Shown here in pieces: positions 34,802-44,186 of a stretch of 44,216 nucleotides of DNA. This DNA comes from Mediterraneibacter glycyrrhizinilyticus (GTDB lineage: Bacteria; Bacillota; Clostridia; Lachnospirales; Lachnospiraceae): NCBI RefSeq assembly GCF_016902345.1, contig NZ_JACJLR010000027.1:1-44216 (forward strand). The letters run 5' to 3'. Every line of letters starts with the position of its first letter. Within the stretch, counting starts at the first letter, position 1. The translations under genes were made by a program, and so were the position numbers. The notes beneath the pieces were generated by a model. That model saw only the letters and a program-made list of their open reading frames with translations. It had not been told where the DNA came from and searched no databases.

Positions 34802-35552
34802 TATCGGAAATACAAACATTGTGATCGGATGTATGGACGGAAACCGAGCCGTATTTGTGGAGCGTCTTTCCACGGTGCGTACAAAGACGGAGCTGGAATA
34901 TGCGATCGATATCAAGAATGTCCTGGACATCTATCATATCAAAAAGCAGGATCTGGAAGGCGGGATCATCTCGTCGGTGGTCCCGCAGATCACTACGGTG
35001 GCGAAGATGGCGGTGGAAAAGATCCTGAAGAAAGAAGTTCTGGTGGTCGGTGCGGGAATCCGGACCGGGCTCAATATCCGCATCGACAATCCTGCGCAGC
35101 TGGGAAGCGACCTGGTGGTGGATTCAGTGGCGGCGATTGCAGAGTATCCGGTGCCCATGCTGATCTTTGATATGGGAACGGCGAATACAGTGTGCGTGAT
35201 CGATAAAAACAAAAATTATATCGGAGGTATGATCTACCCGGGGATCGGGGTGTCGATGGACTCGCTCACGGCGCATGCGTCCCAGCTCGGAGGCATCGGG
35301 CTGGAAGCCCCAGAACACATCATCGGAAAGAACACGGTGGAGTGTATGAAGAGCGGCGCCATCTACAGCAGCGCGGCAGCGATCGATGGGCTGATCGACC
35401 GGCTCGAGGAAGAACTGGACGGAGAAGTGACGGTGATCGCGACCGGCGGACTGGCAAAGAAGATCGTACCCTACTGCAGGCGAAAGCTCATACTGGATGA
35501 TGAACTGCTGCTGAAGGGGCTGGCGGTCATATACCGGAAGAACCGGAGGTGA
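34785..35552 (+). CDS. coaX: Type III pantothenate kinase
   Basis: Phosphorylates pantothenate, the first committed step of CoA synthesis, using the ASKHA fold. DIGNTN near the N-terminus, GSDLVVDSVAA, FDMGTANTVCVID and GGMIYPGIGVSMDSL are the family motifs; length 255 aa is normal. Overlap with the S component and proximity to coaBC make a coherent pantothenate-to-CoA operon. Confidence 0.96.
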   Translation: MILAIDIGNTNIVIGCMDGNRAVFVERLSTVRTKTELEYAIDIKNVLDIYHIKKQDLEGGIISSVVPQITTVAKMAVEKILKKEVLVVGAGIRTGLNIRIDNPAQLGSDLVVDSVAAIAEYPVPMLIFDMGTANTVCVIDKNKNYIGGMIYPGIGVSMDSLTAHASQLGGIGLEAPEHIIGKNTVECMKSGAIYSSAAAIDGLIDRLEEELDGEVTVIATGGLAKKIVPYCRRKLILDDELLLKGLAVIYRKNRR

Positions 35553-35602
35553 AGTGAAAGCCCGGAAGGCTGGCGGGGGACTGGGCGAAGTGTGAGAGGT
35601 CC

Positions 35603-35870
35603 GAAAACTGCGGAGGCTGTCGCAGTGTATTCGCGGAGACAGCATGGACGGCTCAGGCTCCGTTCCGAAAGTGAAGAAAATGATAAAAGTTCCGAAAACT
35701 GACTAAAAACGACCTGGAAAACAGCACAACTCGCTTTGCTCAAACAGTGCTGTTTTCCAGATCAACGTCAGTTTCCGGAACTTTAATATTTTCTAACACT
35801 TTCTCCAAAGTCGCCTGCTCCGTCCACGCCGCCTCCGCGAAAGACTGCCGGAAGCGTGTCCGCAGTTTTC
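35603..35870. repeat. Long imperfect palindrome (~268 bp) downstream of coaX
   Basis: Two arms of ~125 bp are inverted copies centred at ~35737 with an 18-20 bp loop. The inner block CTGGAAAACAGCAC (35714-35727) pairs perfectly with GTGCTGTTTTCCAG (35747-35760). Further out, AAACTGAC/GTCAGTTT, AAAGTTCCG/CGGAACTTT, AGAAAAT/ATTTTCT, the GACGGCTCAGGC region, TCGCGGAG/CTCCGCGA and GAAAACTGC/GCAGTTTTC all match. The transcript would fold into a very long hairpin. No coding function is credible in the 35553-36104 gap. It could be a terminator, a non-autonomous element or an inverted duplication. Confidence 0.75.
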
Positions 35871-35981
35871 TGCTGTACTCAGATCGGCAGTCCTCCGGCA
35901 GTTCCGGGGCGTTTGGGAGGACGCGCCCGGAGGGCGCTGCTCCCGAGGAAACGAAATGGGGAAGGGGAAAATTGTGGGGTG

Positions 35982-36045
35982 AAAAGGGAGCGCTTCTGGC
36001 TGGAATAAATGGATTGTTCCAGCGGAAGCGCTCCCCTTTTCAGTT
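35982..36045. terminator. Strong bidirectional terminator for glgD
   Basis: AAAAGGGAGCGCTTC pairs with GAAGCGCTCCC-c-TTTT, with an additional inner GCTGGAA/TTCCAGC stem. On the minus strand a T-run follows, ending the glgC-glgD transcript. Confidence 0.8.
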
Positions 36046-36104
36046 TACTTCTTAATTTCTGGATCTTCCGGCGGACGCATCATCCTCACCCGCCAAATCC
36101 AAAA

Positions 36105-37220
36105 TTATAATGCATCGCCCCGTTTGATATATCCGGGTTTTTCCGGGGAAGCGATGATCCTCTTCCCGCGAATGAGTTTTGCATGTTTATCTACGACAAG
36201 ATTCTCGGCGTGTACCCCTTTACCGATAACAACATCGGCGGAGATCACACAGTTTTTCACGACCGCACCTGATTTGATGACGCAGCCTCTTCCGATGACG
36301 GAGTTCTCTACTGTTCCTTCAATTGAGCAGCCGTTGGATACAACGGAAGATTTCACGGAACTTCCATCAAAGTACTGTGTCGGGCAGGAATCGTTTGTGC
36401 GTGTATAGATCGGCCAGTCGTTGACGAAAAGGTTCGTTGCGTTCTTCAGATCGATCAGCGACATATTTGCTTTATAGTAACTGTTGAAGTCGGAGATCGC
36501 TGCAAAGTAGCCGCGGTGTGCCACTGCACGGATATCGAGTTCATGGCACATTTCATCGACGATGTCAACGAGAGAATACATTCCGGACATCTTGTGAGCT
36601 TTGTTGACAAGGTCAAGGAAGAGCTCTTTCTTCATTACATATGTATCCATGAAAATGTTTTTGTTTTTCGCATTTCCGCGGTTCAGCGGAATCGCATCTA
36701 CACCCTTCTGTTTATTGATATCCAGAGTGTAGCAGTTTAAGAATTCGTCTTTTGCGGTATCAACGGAGTGATACATTAAAGTGATGTCTGCTCCGGAATC
36801 AATGTGAGTCTTGAGCAGTTCGCTGTAATCCTGCGTATAAACCATATAGCTCGGTGCGATCACAACATACGGATACTGGACCCGTTCAATCACGTCGAGG
36901 TTTTCAATATATGCAGCGATATCTGTGTTGTACAGGGCGCTTACCATATTAGATTCTGTATATAAGATGTGAAGTTTGCCGCGTTTTGAATTAATGTTGT
37001 AGTGACGTCCTGTTCCGAGGTGCTCGGTCAGAGAACGCGGTTTTCTTCTGATATATACCTGAATCGTATCGATCCCGCTGTTGCTCATGTTGGAGATTGG
37101 GAAATCGATCACGCGGTATCTGCCGAGGAATGAGAAAGCCCCGACAGGGCGGTATGCCTGAAGCCCGTCTACTGAAATGTGATTACCGGCAAAATTTACA
37201 ATTCCAAATGCCTTGCTCAT
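36105..37220 (-). CDS. glgD: Glucose-1-phosphate adenylyltransferase subunit GlgD
   Basis: A 371-aa nucleotidyltransferase homologue: an N-terminal GlgC-like fold lacking the catalytic GGxGTRL loop (it reads VNFAGNHISVDGLQAYRPVGAFSFLGRYRVIDFPISNMSNSGI) plus C-terminal left-handed beta-helix repeats (SVVSNGCSIEGTVENSVIGRGCVIKSG). GlgD is the non-catalytic or regulatory partner of GlgC in Firmicutes ADP-glucose synthesis. It follows glgC with a 1-bp gap. Confidence 0.94.
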   Translation of the reverse strand: MSKAFGIVNFAGNHISVDGLQAYRPVGAFSFLGRYRVIDFPISNMSNSGIDTIQVYIRRKPRSLTEHLGTGRHYNINSKRGKLHILYTESNMVSALYNTDIAAYIENLDVIERVQYPYVVIAPSYMVYTQDYSELLKTHIDSGADITLMYHSVDTAKDEFLNCYTLDINKQKGVDAIPLNRGNAKNKNIFMDTYVMKKELFLDLVNKAHKMSGMYSLVDIVDEMCHELDIRAVAHRGYFAAISDFNSYYKANMSLIDLKNATNLFVNDWPIYTRTNDSCPTQYFDGSSVKSSVVSNGCSIEGTVENSVIGRGCVIKSGAVVKNCVISADVVIGKGVHAENLVVDKHAKLIRGKRIIASPEKPGYIKRGDAL

Positions 37221-37221
37221 A

Positions 37222-38364
37222 TTACTCTTCCCCCTTTACACGTTTTGCAACAAGCTCGATGTTCTCGCTGTCTGCGCTGCCGACAACAGCGTTCTTTCCG
37301 ATCTTGATCCCGTCAGCTACAAGGGCACGCTGCACAACAGCGCCTTCTTCTACAACAGCCCCCGGCATCAGAACACTGTCGATGACTTTGGCGCCTGCGG
37401 CAACCTTGCTGTCAGTGAACAGGACAGAATTCTTGACCGTTCCGTCGATCACACAGCCCTGTGTGATAAATGCTTTGTCGATCACAGCGTCCGGTCCGAC
37501 GTACTGCGGAAGAGATACCACATCTTCTGTATAGATCTTCCAGGTCGGATCATTGAGGTCAAGTGCATTATTCTTGTCCAGAAGATCCATATTTGCTTCC
37601 CAGAGAGAATCGATCGTTCCGACGTCTTTCCAGTATCCTTTGTATTTATAAGCATAGAGGCTCTTTCCGTCGTTCAGGAGGGTAGGAATGATATCCTTAC
37701 CAAAGTCATGGTTGGAATCCGGGTCCTTCATATCTGCCATCAGCAGCTTGCGGAGCAGCTTCCAGTTGAAGATATAGATACCCATGGAAGCAAGGTTGCT
37801 CTTTGGCTTCTCCGGCTTTTCTTCAAACTCAACGATACGTCCGGTATCCTCGTTGGTATTCATGATACCGAAACGGCTTGCCTCCTTAAGCGGAACTTCG
37901 ATGACAGCGATCGTAGCGTCTGCGTTATTCTCCTTGTGGTAAGCCAGCATCTTTTCATAGTTCATCTTGTAGATGTGGTCACCGGAGAGGATGAGAAGGT
38001 ATTCCGGGGAATAGTTATCAATAAAATCGATATTCTGTGAGATCGCGTCTGCCGTGCCCCTGTAGACATCCAGGTTGGCATCCGCCTTTTCACGGGGCGG
38101 GAGAACATAGACTCCGCTGTCTTTTGCGTCAAGACCCCAGCGCCTTCCGGCTGCAACGTAGCTGTTGAGAAGAACAGATTCATACTGCGTCAGAACTCCA
38201 ACAACATCGATGCCGCTGTTTGCACAGTTGCTGAGCGGAAAATCGATGATACGATATTTACCACCATATGAAACGGCAGGCTTAGCTACCTTTTTTGTCA
38301 GTTCATGCAGACGAGTCCCTCGACCACCAGCCAAAATCATAGCTAACATGTTATTTTGCTTCAT
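37222..38364 (-). CDS. glgC: Glucose-1-phosphate adenylyltransferase catalytic subunit
   Basis: A 380-aa enzyme making ADP-glucose from ATP and glucose-1-phosphate for glycogen synthesis. The catalytic loop [46 protein letters not shown] and EFEEKP are intact, with a C-terminal beta-helix. The ATG has GAGAGGG upstream. It is the first gene of the glgC-glgD operon. Confidence 0.96.
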   Translation of the reverse strand: MKQNNMLAMILAGGRGTRLHELTKKVAKPAVSYGGKYRIIDFPLSNCANSGIDVVGVLTQYESVLLNSYVAAGRRWGLDAKDSGVYVLPPREKADANLDVYRGTADAISQNIDFIDNYSPEYLLILSGDHIYKMNYEKMLAYHKENNADATIAVIEVPLKEASRFGIMNTNEDTGRIVEFEEKPEKPKSNLASMGIYIFNWKLLRKLLMADMKDPDSNHDFGKDIIPTLLNDGKSLYAYKYKGYWKDVGTIDSLWEANMDLLDKNNALDLNDPTWKIYTEDVVSLPQYVGPDAVIDKAFITQGCVIDGTVKNSVLFTDSKVAAGAKVIDSVLMPGAVVEEGAVVQRALVADGIKIGKNAVVGSADSENIELVAKRVKGEE

Positions 38365-38396
38365 AGTGAGCCCTCTCTTTCATTTTACTGAAGTAT

Positions 38397-38402
38397 ATTA
38401 TA
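38397..38402 (-). promoter_or_regulatory. -10 element of the glgC promoter
   Basis: A perfect minus-strand TATAAT lies 33 bp upstream of the glgC start codon; no convincing -35 is seen at the usual spacing. Confidence 0.45.
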
Positions 38403-38593
38403 CAATTATTCGTTTGATATTTCCATATTTTTGTGAGAAAAAACGGAGTTTTGTGCGTGGATTTCAGGTAAAATCTTTGTAAATTTCAAAAGTTGTTCAT
38501 GATATATGAATAAGTTACGCCAATATCATAAAAATAAGCAGAGAAATCATTTTGTGTAACAGAAATATTAAATTCCGAGCAGGAGGACAGAAA

Positions 38594-39230
38594 ATGAAAC
38601 AGAAAAAAAGTGACGAGATAAAGATCAGGCCGGAGATGGTAAAAGAGTTTGAAGGTTTTTTATGGGAACGTGAGAATTCACAGGCCACGATAAAAAATAT
38701 CTGAGAGATATAAAAACATTTACGGACTATCTTGGCAAAAAAAAGGTGATCAGTAAAGAGTGCCTTATCTCCTATAAAGAATGGCTGCGGCAGAATTATA
38801 GAATTACAAGTGTAAATTCCATGCTGGCAGCTTTGAATCAGTTTTTGTCGTTTATAGGATTGGGAAGGCTGAAATTAAAAAGGATAAAGATTCAGAACAC
38901 TGTCGCAGGAAGCATCGGACGGGAACTTACTAAAAAAGAGTTCCAGCGCCTTGTGAGGAGTGCGAAATTCAGTGGAAATGAACAGCTGGCACTGCTGATG
39001 GAGACGGTATGTTCTACAGGGATCCGGATCAGTGAACTGAAGTTTTTTCGTGTGGAAAATGTAAACAGCGGTATGGTGAAAATACACAACAAAGGAAAAT
39101 ACAGGATCATCCCCATCCCCCGTATTCTGCAGAAAAAACTTCTCATATATATAAGAAAGAACAGGATCTTATCCGGGAGCATCTTCCGGACCAGAACAGG
39201 GAAAGAAAAAGACCGGTCGAATATATGGCG
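38594..39230 (+). pseudogene. Tyrosine recombinase (XerD-like), frameshifted and truncated
   Basis: The start (ATG 38594, AGGAGG upstream) reads MKQKKSDEIKIRPEMVKEF...SQATIK, then a stop. The frame resumes as YLRDIKTFTDYLGKKK after loss of one A in an A-run at ~38690-38695. The core-binding domain and the start of the catalytic domain follow (STGIRISELK with Arg I; HNKGKYRIIPIPR with the Lys). The sequence ends abruptly near NIWRE (~39230), where the conserved HxxR, H/W and catalytic Tyr should come. Those are absent, so no strand transfer is possible. Confidence 0.85.
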
Positions 39231-39236
39231 TGAAAA

Positions 39237-39867
39237 AATGTACAGGAAAGGGAGGCGTATCCTGGCAGGAGTCCTGGCTTTCGTTCTGGTCTTCTCCTCA
39301 GGCGGGCTGCCCGCTCTGGCGGAGAATGATACGGGGGCGGGATACATCGGAGGTCTGTGTGAGCATCATGCGCAACACACAGACGAGTGCGGATATGCTG
39401 AGGCAACTGAAGGAAGTCCGTGCACGCATGTGCATACGGACGAGTGTTACACGACAGATGAAAACGGAGAGAAGATTCTCAACTGCCAGCATGTCCATGA
39501 TGATTCATGTGGATTTAAAGAGGCATCTGAGGGAAGTCCGTGTGCGTATGAGTGTGAGATCTGTGCAGCACAGGATGATCAGGCAGACACTGCTGACAGT
39601 GGCGGAGAGACATCAGAGGCCGATGCAAAGAGTGTGGAACTGATCTCATGGGAGTGGGTGGACGAGGAAGGATATCTGACCAAATCCGACGGCGCGTGGG
39701 GGATTGGAGTGCCCGGCGCGAGCGAGGAAAACCCGCTGACAAAAGAAGAACTGGAACCTATGCTCCCAAAACAGATTACAGGGGAGACCGCAGACGGAGA
39801 GAACGTAACGGCAGATGTCTCGTGGGATCTGTCCGCGATACCGGAAGAAGAAAACTTCCCATATTGA
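39237..39867 (+). pseudogene. N-terminal fragment of a secreted His/Cys-rich surface protein, fused in frame to the recombinase
   Basis: Begins MYRKGRRILAG with a hydrophobic signal peptide ending ALA-EN, then carries HTDECGY/HTDECYT/HDDSCGF-type His-Cys repeats and CAYECEIC, as in large Lachnospiraceae LPXTG-type surface proteins. An Ala-Asp-Glu linker and an Ig-like start (VELISWEWVDEEGYL, ADVSWDLSAIPEE) follow, and the frame stops at 39867. Such proteins usually continue for many hundreds of residues and end in a sorting signal, which is missing. The reading frame is continuous with the recombinase upstream, so an uninterrupted 373-codon frame runs 38746-39867. An ATG at 39239 could still start a short exported product. 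Confidence 0.7.
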
Positions 39868-39886
39868 TTAATAGGGGAAGTTTTTC
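39851..39886 (+). terminator. Terminator downstream of the surface-protein fragment
   Basis: AAAACTTCCC pairs with GGGAAGTTTT around a loop and is followed by TTTTTC. The stop codon of the fragment lies in the loop, so the gene end and terminator were brought together by the deletion. Confidence 0.8.
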
Positions 39887-39904
39887 TTTTGTGCATTTTG
39901 TGGA

Positions 39905-39952
39905 TTGACAATAAAAAATTTTCCTTATACTATATTGTTAGTTACCGAACAA
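39905..39952 (+). promoter_or_regulatory. marR-ABC promoter with operator-like inverted repeat
   Basis: -35 TTGACA (39905-39910), 17-bp spacer, -10 TACTAT (39928-39933; TATACT at 39926 overlaps). Immediately downstream TTGTTAGTT-ACCGAACAA (39935-39952) is an imperfect inverted repeat with TTGTT/AACAA ends, well placed for repression by the MarR protein it precedes. Confidence 0.65.
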
Positions 39953-39973
39953 AGCAAAGGAGAGCGTATCACT

Positions 39974-40468
39974 ATGGGGAACAGAAATGCGCATGATCCG
40001 GCGCATGACGATGTAGGCAGACTGATCAATATGATCTCGCATCAGTTAAAAAGGCAGATGTGTTTTCACGAGGAGGAGAGCGGACTGACGAACATGCAGA
40101 AGAGAGTACTGCATCATATTTTGTTCCAGAGCCTGAGGAAAGATATCTACCAGAAAGACATCGAGAAGGAATTTCAGATCCGGCGCTCCACGGCGACCGG
40201 AATACTTCAGCTTCTCGAGAAAAACGGTTTTGTTGTCCGTAAGAGCGTGGAATGGGACGCAAGGCTGAAGAAGATCGTGCCTACAGAGAAGGCGGAAGGC
40301 GTCCGGGAGGAAATCCTCTCCAATATCCGTTACATGGAAAAGATCCTGAAGCAGGGGATCAGTAAGCAGGATATGGAGACCTGCAGAAAGGTGCTGGAGC
40401 AGATGTCCGAGAATTTGTCAGGTAATGAGAAAAAGAGTAAAGGAGAGGAGATTACAGACCATGAATAG
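39974..40468 (+). CDS. MarR-family transcriptional regulator
   Basis: A 164-aa winged-helix regulator. The helix-turn-helix lies around IYQKDIEKEFQIRRSTATGILQLLEKNGFVVR, and the wing (SVEWDARLKKIVPTEKA) follows. Long flanking helices serve for dimerisation. The ATG at 39974 with AAGGAGAG upstream is preferred to an upstream frame that begins inside the promoter. It overlaps the first ABC gene by 8 bp and likely represses its own operon, with a drug or metabolite as inducer. Confidence 0.9.
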   Translation: MGNRNAHDPAHDDVGRLINMISHQLKRQMCFHEEESGLTNMQKRVLHHILFQSLRKDIYQKDIEKEFQIRRSTATGILQLLEKNGFVVRKSVEWDARLKKIVPTEKAEGVREEILSNIRYMEKILKQGISKQDMETCRKVLEQMSENLSGNEKKSKGEEITDHE

Positions 40469-42194
40469 AAAATTACTCCGTTCTGTACGCGAGTACAAAC
40501 GGCAATCATTTCTGACTCCGGTGCTTGTCGCGCTGGAGGTACTGATGGAAGTGCTGATTCCGCTTTTGATGGCGAACATCATTGACATCGGGATCATGCA
40601 GGGGGATATGGGCTACATTGTCAAGACAGGGGTCCTGCTTGTTGTAATGGCCATGCTGGCGTTGTTTTTCGGAGCCAAGGCAGGGCAGCTTGCCGCGATC
40701 GCTTCGGCAGGCTATGCCAAGAACCTCCGCCATGATATTTTTTATAAGATCCAGGATTTTTCCTTCGGGAATATCGATCATTTTTCGACGTCAGGACTTG
40801 TCACAAGGCTGACCACAGATATCACGAATGTGCAGATGGCATATATGTTTACCATCCGTATGCTGGCAAGGGCTCCGATCATGATCGTCCTGTCACTGAT
40901 CATGACGCTGACGATCAATGTGCCGATCGCAGTTATGATGCTGATCTCGATCCCGGTACTGGGAGGTGTCCTTATCTTTATCGCAAAGAAAGCACATCCG
41001 CACTTTATCAAGGTATTTGATGAGTATGATATCCTGAACAATACGGTCCAGGAGAATGTGAATGCGGCGCGTGTGGTAAAGGCGTATGTTCGTGCCGATC
41101 ACGAGAATGAAAAATTTGGAAAGATCTCAAAGATCGTGTTCGACCTCTTCACAAAGGCTGAGAAGATCGTAGCATGGAACTCTCCTGTAATGCAGTTTAC
41201 AGTCTATACGGTCGTCATTGTCATGGTGCTCATCGGCGGCGAAGGTATCATCAATCAGACCATGCAGACCGGAGAACTGACCAGTGTCATCGTGTATGCG
41301 CTTCAGATCCTTATGTCTCTGATGATGGTATCTTTTGTGTTTGTCATGATCATGATCGCCGAGGCTTCCACAGACCGTATCACGGAAGTCCTGGACGAAG
41401 TGCCAGAGATGGAAGATGAGGCTGACGCAGTGACAGAGGTGAAGAATGGTGATATTGATTTTGAGCATGTGAACTTCAGCTATTCCGGAAAGGGAGGGAA
41501 CCTGTCGCTGAAGGATGTGGATCTCCATATCAAAAGCGGACAGATCATCGGTATCATCGGAGGTACCGGAAGTGCCAAGTCTACTCTGGTGCAGCTGATC
41601 CCCAGGCTCTACGATGTGACAGAGGGATGTGTTAAAGTCGGCGGAGTGGATGTCCGCAGATATAATCTGAAGGACCTCCGTGATCAGGTTTCCATGGTGC
41701 TCCAGAAGAACGTGCTCTTTACCGGAAGCATCTACGAGAACATCCGCTGGGGGGATGAGAACGCAAGCGACGAGGAAGTTCAGAGAGTCTGTCGCCTGGC
41801 CCAGGCCGACGGGTTTATCAATGAATTCCCGAACAAATATGAGACAATGATCGTAGAAGGCGGTAACAATGTTTCCGGCGGCCAGAAACAGAGGCTCTGT
41901 ATCGCAAGGGCACTGCTCAAGAAGCCCAAGATCCTGATCCTTGATGATTCCACAAGCGCTGTGGATACAAGAACGGACGCCCTGATACGTCAGGCGTTCC
42001 GTGAGGAGATCCCGGATACGACAAAGATCATCATCGCGCAGAGAGTTTCTTCTGTGGAAGATGCGGATATGATCATCGTTATGGACAATGGAGAGATCAA
42101 CGGCATCGGAACTTCCGAAGAACTTCTTAAGACAAATGAGATCTACAGAGAAGTATATGAATCACAGGTGAAGGGAGGTGACGACAATGAATAA
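40461..42194 (+). CDS. Heterodimeric ABC exporter, subunit 1 (degenerate ATP site)
   Basis: A 577-aa half-transporter: six membrane helices (residues ~1-310) and an ATPase. Walker A is GGTGSAKST (367-375), with Ala replacing the last Gly of GxGKS. The signature VSGGQKQR is intact. Walker B ends in DD (D495, D496), Asp replacing the catalytic Glu. This is the classic non-catalytic half of heterodimeric exporters such as BmrC/BmrD or TM287/288. The AGGAGAGGAG site favours ATG 40461. It overlaps subunit 2 by 8 bp. Confidence 0.92.
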   Translation: MNRKLLRSVREYKRQSFLTPVLVALEVLMEVLIPLLMANIIDIGIMQGDMGYIVKTGVLLVVMAMLALFFGAKAGQLAAIASAGYAKNLRHDIFYKIQDFSFGNIDHFSTSGLVTRLTTDITNVQMAYMFTIRMLARAPIMIVLSLIMTLTINVPIAVMMLISIPVLGGVLIFIAKKAHPHFIKVFDEYDILNNTVQENVNAARVVKAYVRADHENEKFGKISKIVFDLFTKAEKIVAWNSPVMQFTVYTVVIVMVLIGGEGIINQTMQTGELTSVIVYALQILMSLMMVSFVFVMIMIAEASTDRITEVLDEVPEMEDEADAVTEVKNGDIDFEHVNFSYSGKGGNLSLKDVDLHIKSGQIIGIIGGTGSAKSTLVQLIPRLYDVTEGCVKVGGVDVRRYNLKDLRDQVSMVLQKNVLFTGSIYENIRWGDENASDEEVQRVCRLAQADGFINEFPNKYETMIVEGGNNVSGGQKQRLCIARALLKKPKILILDDSTSAVDTRTDALIRQAFREEIPDTTKIIIAQRVSSVEDADMIIVMDNGEINGIGTSEELLKTNEIYREVYESQVKGGDDNE

Positions 42195-44076
42195 GCAGGA
42201 AAAGCCTACGATCAATAAAGGCACGCTCGAGACAGCGAAACGGCTGATGAAATATGTGACAAGTACATATAAACTGCAGTTTATTGTGGTCATCATCTGT
42301 ATCCTTATAAGTTCTGTCGCGTCGATCTCGGTCTCACTGTCCCTGAAATTCCTGCTGGATGACTATATCATCCCGCTCATAGGGCAGAAGGATCCGAATT
42401 ACGCCGAACTTTATAAGGCACTCACCGTATTGGGAACGATCTTCCTTTTCGGTGTTATAGCAACATTTGTTTACAGCCGGATGATGGTCGTGATCGGACA
42501 GGGCGTGCTCAAGCGTGTCCGCGATGAGATGTTCGAGCATATGCAGAAACTTCCGATCCGTTACTTTGACCAGAATACGACCGGTTCCATTATGAGCCTT
42601 TACACGAACGATACAGATACATTAAGGCAGATGATCAACCAGTCCATCCCGCAGGTGCTGATGTCTTCATTTACCATTGTGGTCACATTTATCACTATGC
42701 TGGTCTTGAGCCCGATCCTGACGGCGCTTGCCATCGTGATGATCGGTGTGATGATCCTGGTGTCCAGGGTTGTAGCGGGCAACAGCGGAAAATACTTCAT
42801 CCGCCAGCAGCTTGACCTTGCGAGCGTGACTGGCTTTGTGGAAGAGCGGATGAACGGCCAGAGAGTGGTCAAGGTATTCAATCATGAGAAGATCTCCAAG
42901 GAGGAGTTTGACGAGCTGAATGAGAAGTTGTTTGTGAGCGCTTCAAATGCGCATACATTTGCAAGTATCATGGGACCGATCATCGGTAACCTGGGTAACC
43001 TGCAGTTCGTGCTGACAGCGGTGCTGGGCGGATTTCTCTCTGTTCTGGGGATCGGAAACATGACTCTTGGTGTGATCGCATCCTATCTGCAGTTTACCAA
43101 GAGTTTTACCCAGCCTTTTATGCAGATCGCGCAGCAGTTCAACTCTATCATCATGGCCCTTGCCGGCGCGGAACGTATCTTCCGCATGATGGATGAAGAG
43201 CCGGAGGTTGACGACGGATATGTTACGCTCGTCAATGCAAAGAGAAATGAGGACGGCAGCCTGACAGAGTGTGAAGAACGTACCGGACTGTGGGCATGGA
43301 AACATCCACATCAGGCAGACGGTACGATCACGTATCAGGAACTTTGCGGCGACGTCCGCTTCTACGATATGACCTTCGGGTATACGCCGGACCACATGGT
43401 GCTCCATGACCTGACGCTGTACGCGGAGCCGGGACAGAAGATAGCGTTCGTCGGTTCCACCGGGGCCGGAAAGACGACCATCACGAACCTTATCAACCGG
43501 TTCTACGATGTGGCGGACGGAAAGATACGTTACGATGACATCAACATCAACAAGATCAAGAAAGCCGACCTGAGACATTCGCTGGGGATCGTGCTCCAGG
43601 ATACACACCTGTTTACCGGAACGATCAAAGAAAATATCCGTTACGGCAAGCTTGACGCAACCGATGAGGAAGTTGTAAACGCAGCAAAACTTGCCCATGC
43701 GGACGGATTTATCCGGATGCTGCCGAACGGTTATGACACACACTTAAGCGGCGACGGCGAAGAACTGTCCCAGGGACAGAGGCAGCTGCTCGCGATCGCA
43801 AGGGCTGCTATTGCAGACCCGCCGGTCCTCATCCTTGATGAGGCGACGTCCTCCATCGATACCAGGACAGAGCAGATCGTGCAGAAAGGTATGGATAACC
43901 TGATGAAAGGGCGTACCGTATTCGTGATCGCCCACAGACTCTCCACGATCCGTAACAGCGATGCGATCATGGTACTCGAACACGGACGCATCATCGAACG
44001 CGGAACCCATGAAGAACTCCTTAAACTCAAAGGAACCTACTATCAATTATACACAGGAAAACTGGAGCTTTCGTGA
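42187..44076 (+). CDS. Heterodimeric ABC exporter, subunit 2 (catalytic ATP site)
   Basis: A 629-aa half-transporter with six helices and a full ATPase: Walker A GSTGAGKTT, Walker B VLILDEATSS with catalytic Glu, H-loop IAHRLST. Its signature reads LSQGQRQL rather than LSGGQ, which would weaken the partner's site, consistent with one productive ATP site per dimer. An insert of ~40 residues (NAKRNEDGSLTECEERTG...) lies before the ATPase. Start at ATG 42187 after GGAGGT. Probably exports a drug or peptide; substrate unknown. Confidence 0.92.
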   Translation: MNKQEKPTINKGTLETAKRLMKYVTSTYKLQFIVVIICILISSVASISVSLSLKFLLDDYIIPLIGQKDPNYAELYKALTVLGTIFLFGVIATFVYSRMMVVIGQGVLKRVRDEMFEHMQKLPIRYFDQNTTGSIMSLYTNDTDTLRQMINQSIPQVLMSSFTIVVTFITMLVLSPILTALAIVMIGVMILVSRVVAGNSGKYFIRQQLDLASVTGFVEERMNGQRVVKVFNHEKISKEEFDELNEKLFVSASNAHTFASIMGPIIGNLGNLQFVLTAVLGGFLSVLGIGNMTLGVIASYLQFTKSFTQPFMQIAQQFNSIIMALAGAERIFRMMDEEPEVDDGYVTLVNAKRNEDGSLTECEERTGLWAWKHPHQADGTITYQELCGDVRFYDMTFGYTPDHMVLHDLTLYAEPGQKIAFVGSTGAGKTTITNLINRFYDVADGKIRYDDININKIKKADLRHSLGIVLQDTHLFTGTIKENIRYGKLDATDEEVVNAAKLAHADGFIRMLPNGYDTHLSGDGEELSQGQRQLLAIARAAIADPPVLILDEATSSIDTRTEQIVQKGMDNLMKGRTVFVIAHRLSTIRNSDAIMVLEHGRIIERGTHEELLKLKGTYYQLYTGKLELS

Positions 44077-44126
44077 TGGCAGTGAGCCGTGCAGAAAAGC
44101 GGAAACGAAGGGGCTGTCGGGAAATA

Positions 44127-44186
44127 GATAGTCCAAATCAGGGGTAGATGTGACTCATACGAGTCACATCTGCCCCTGAAATCTAT
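44127..44186 (+). terminator. Long hairpin after the ABC operon
   Basis: A 19-bp stem (44138-44156 with 44161-44179; arms CAGGGG-AGATGTGACTC, one G-T pair) closes the loop ATAC. Outer GATAG/CTATC adds five more pairs across an internal loop. No T-tract follows on the plus strand, so it may be a terminator-like or repeated palindrome. A GGGGCTGTCGGG motif just upstream resembles an IS-end sequence. Confidence 0.55.

Noticed and set aside
35471..36055. Coding regions on either strand within the coaX-glgD gap
   Set aside because: The frames are created by the large palindrome, have low-complexity Ser/Arg-rich text and no ribosome sites.
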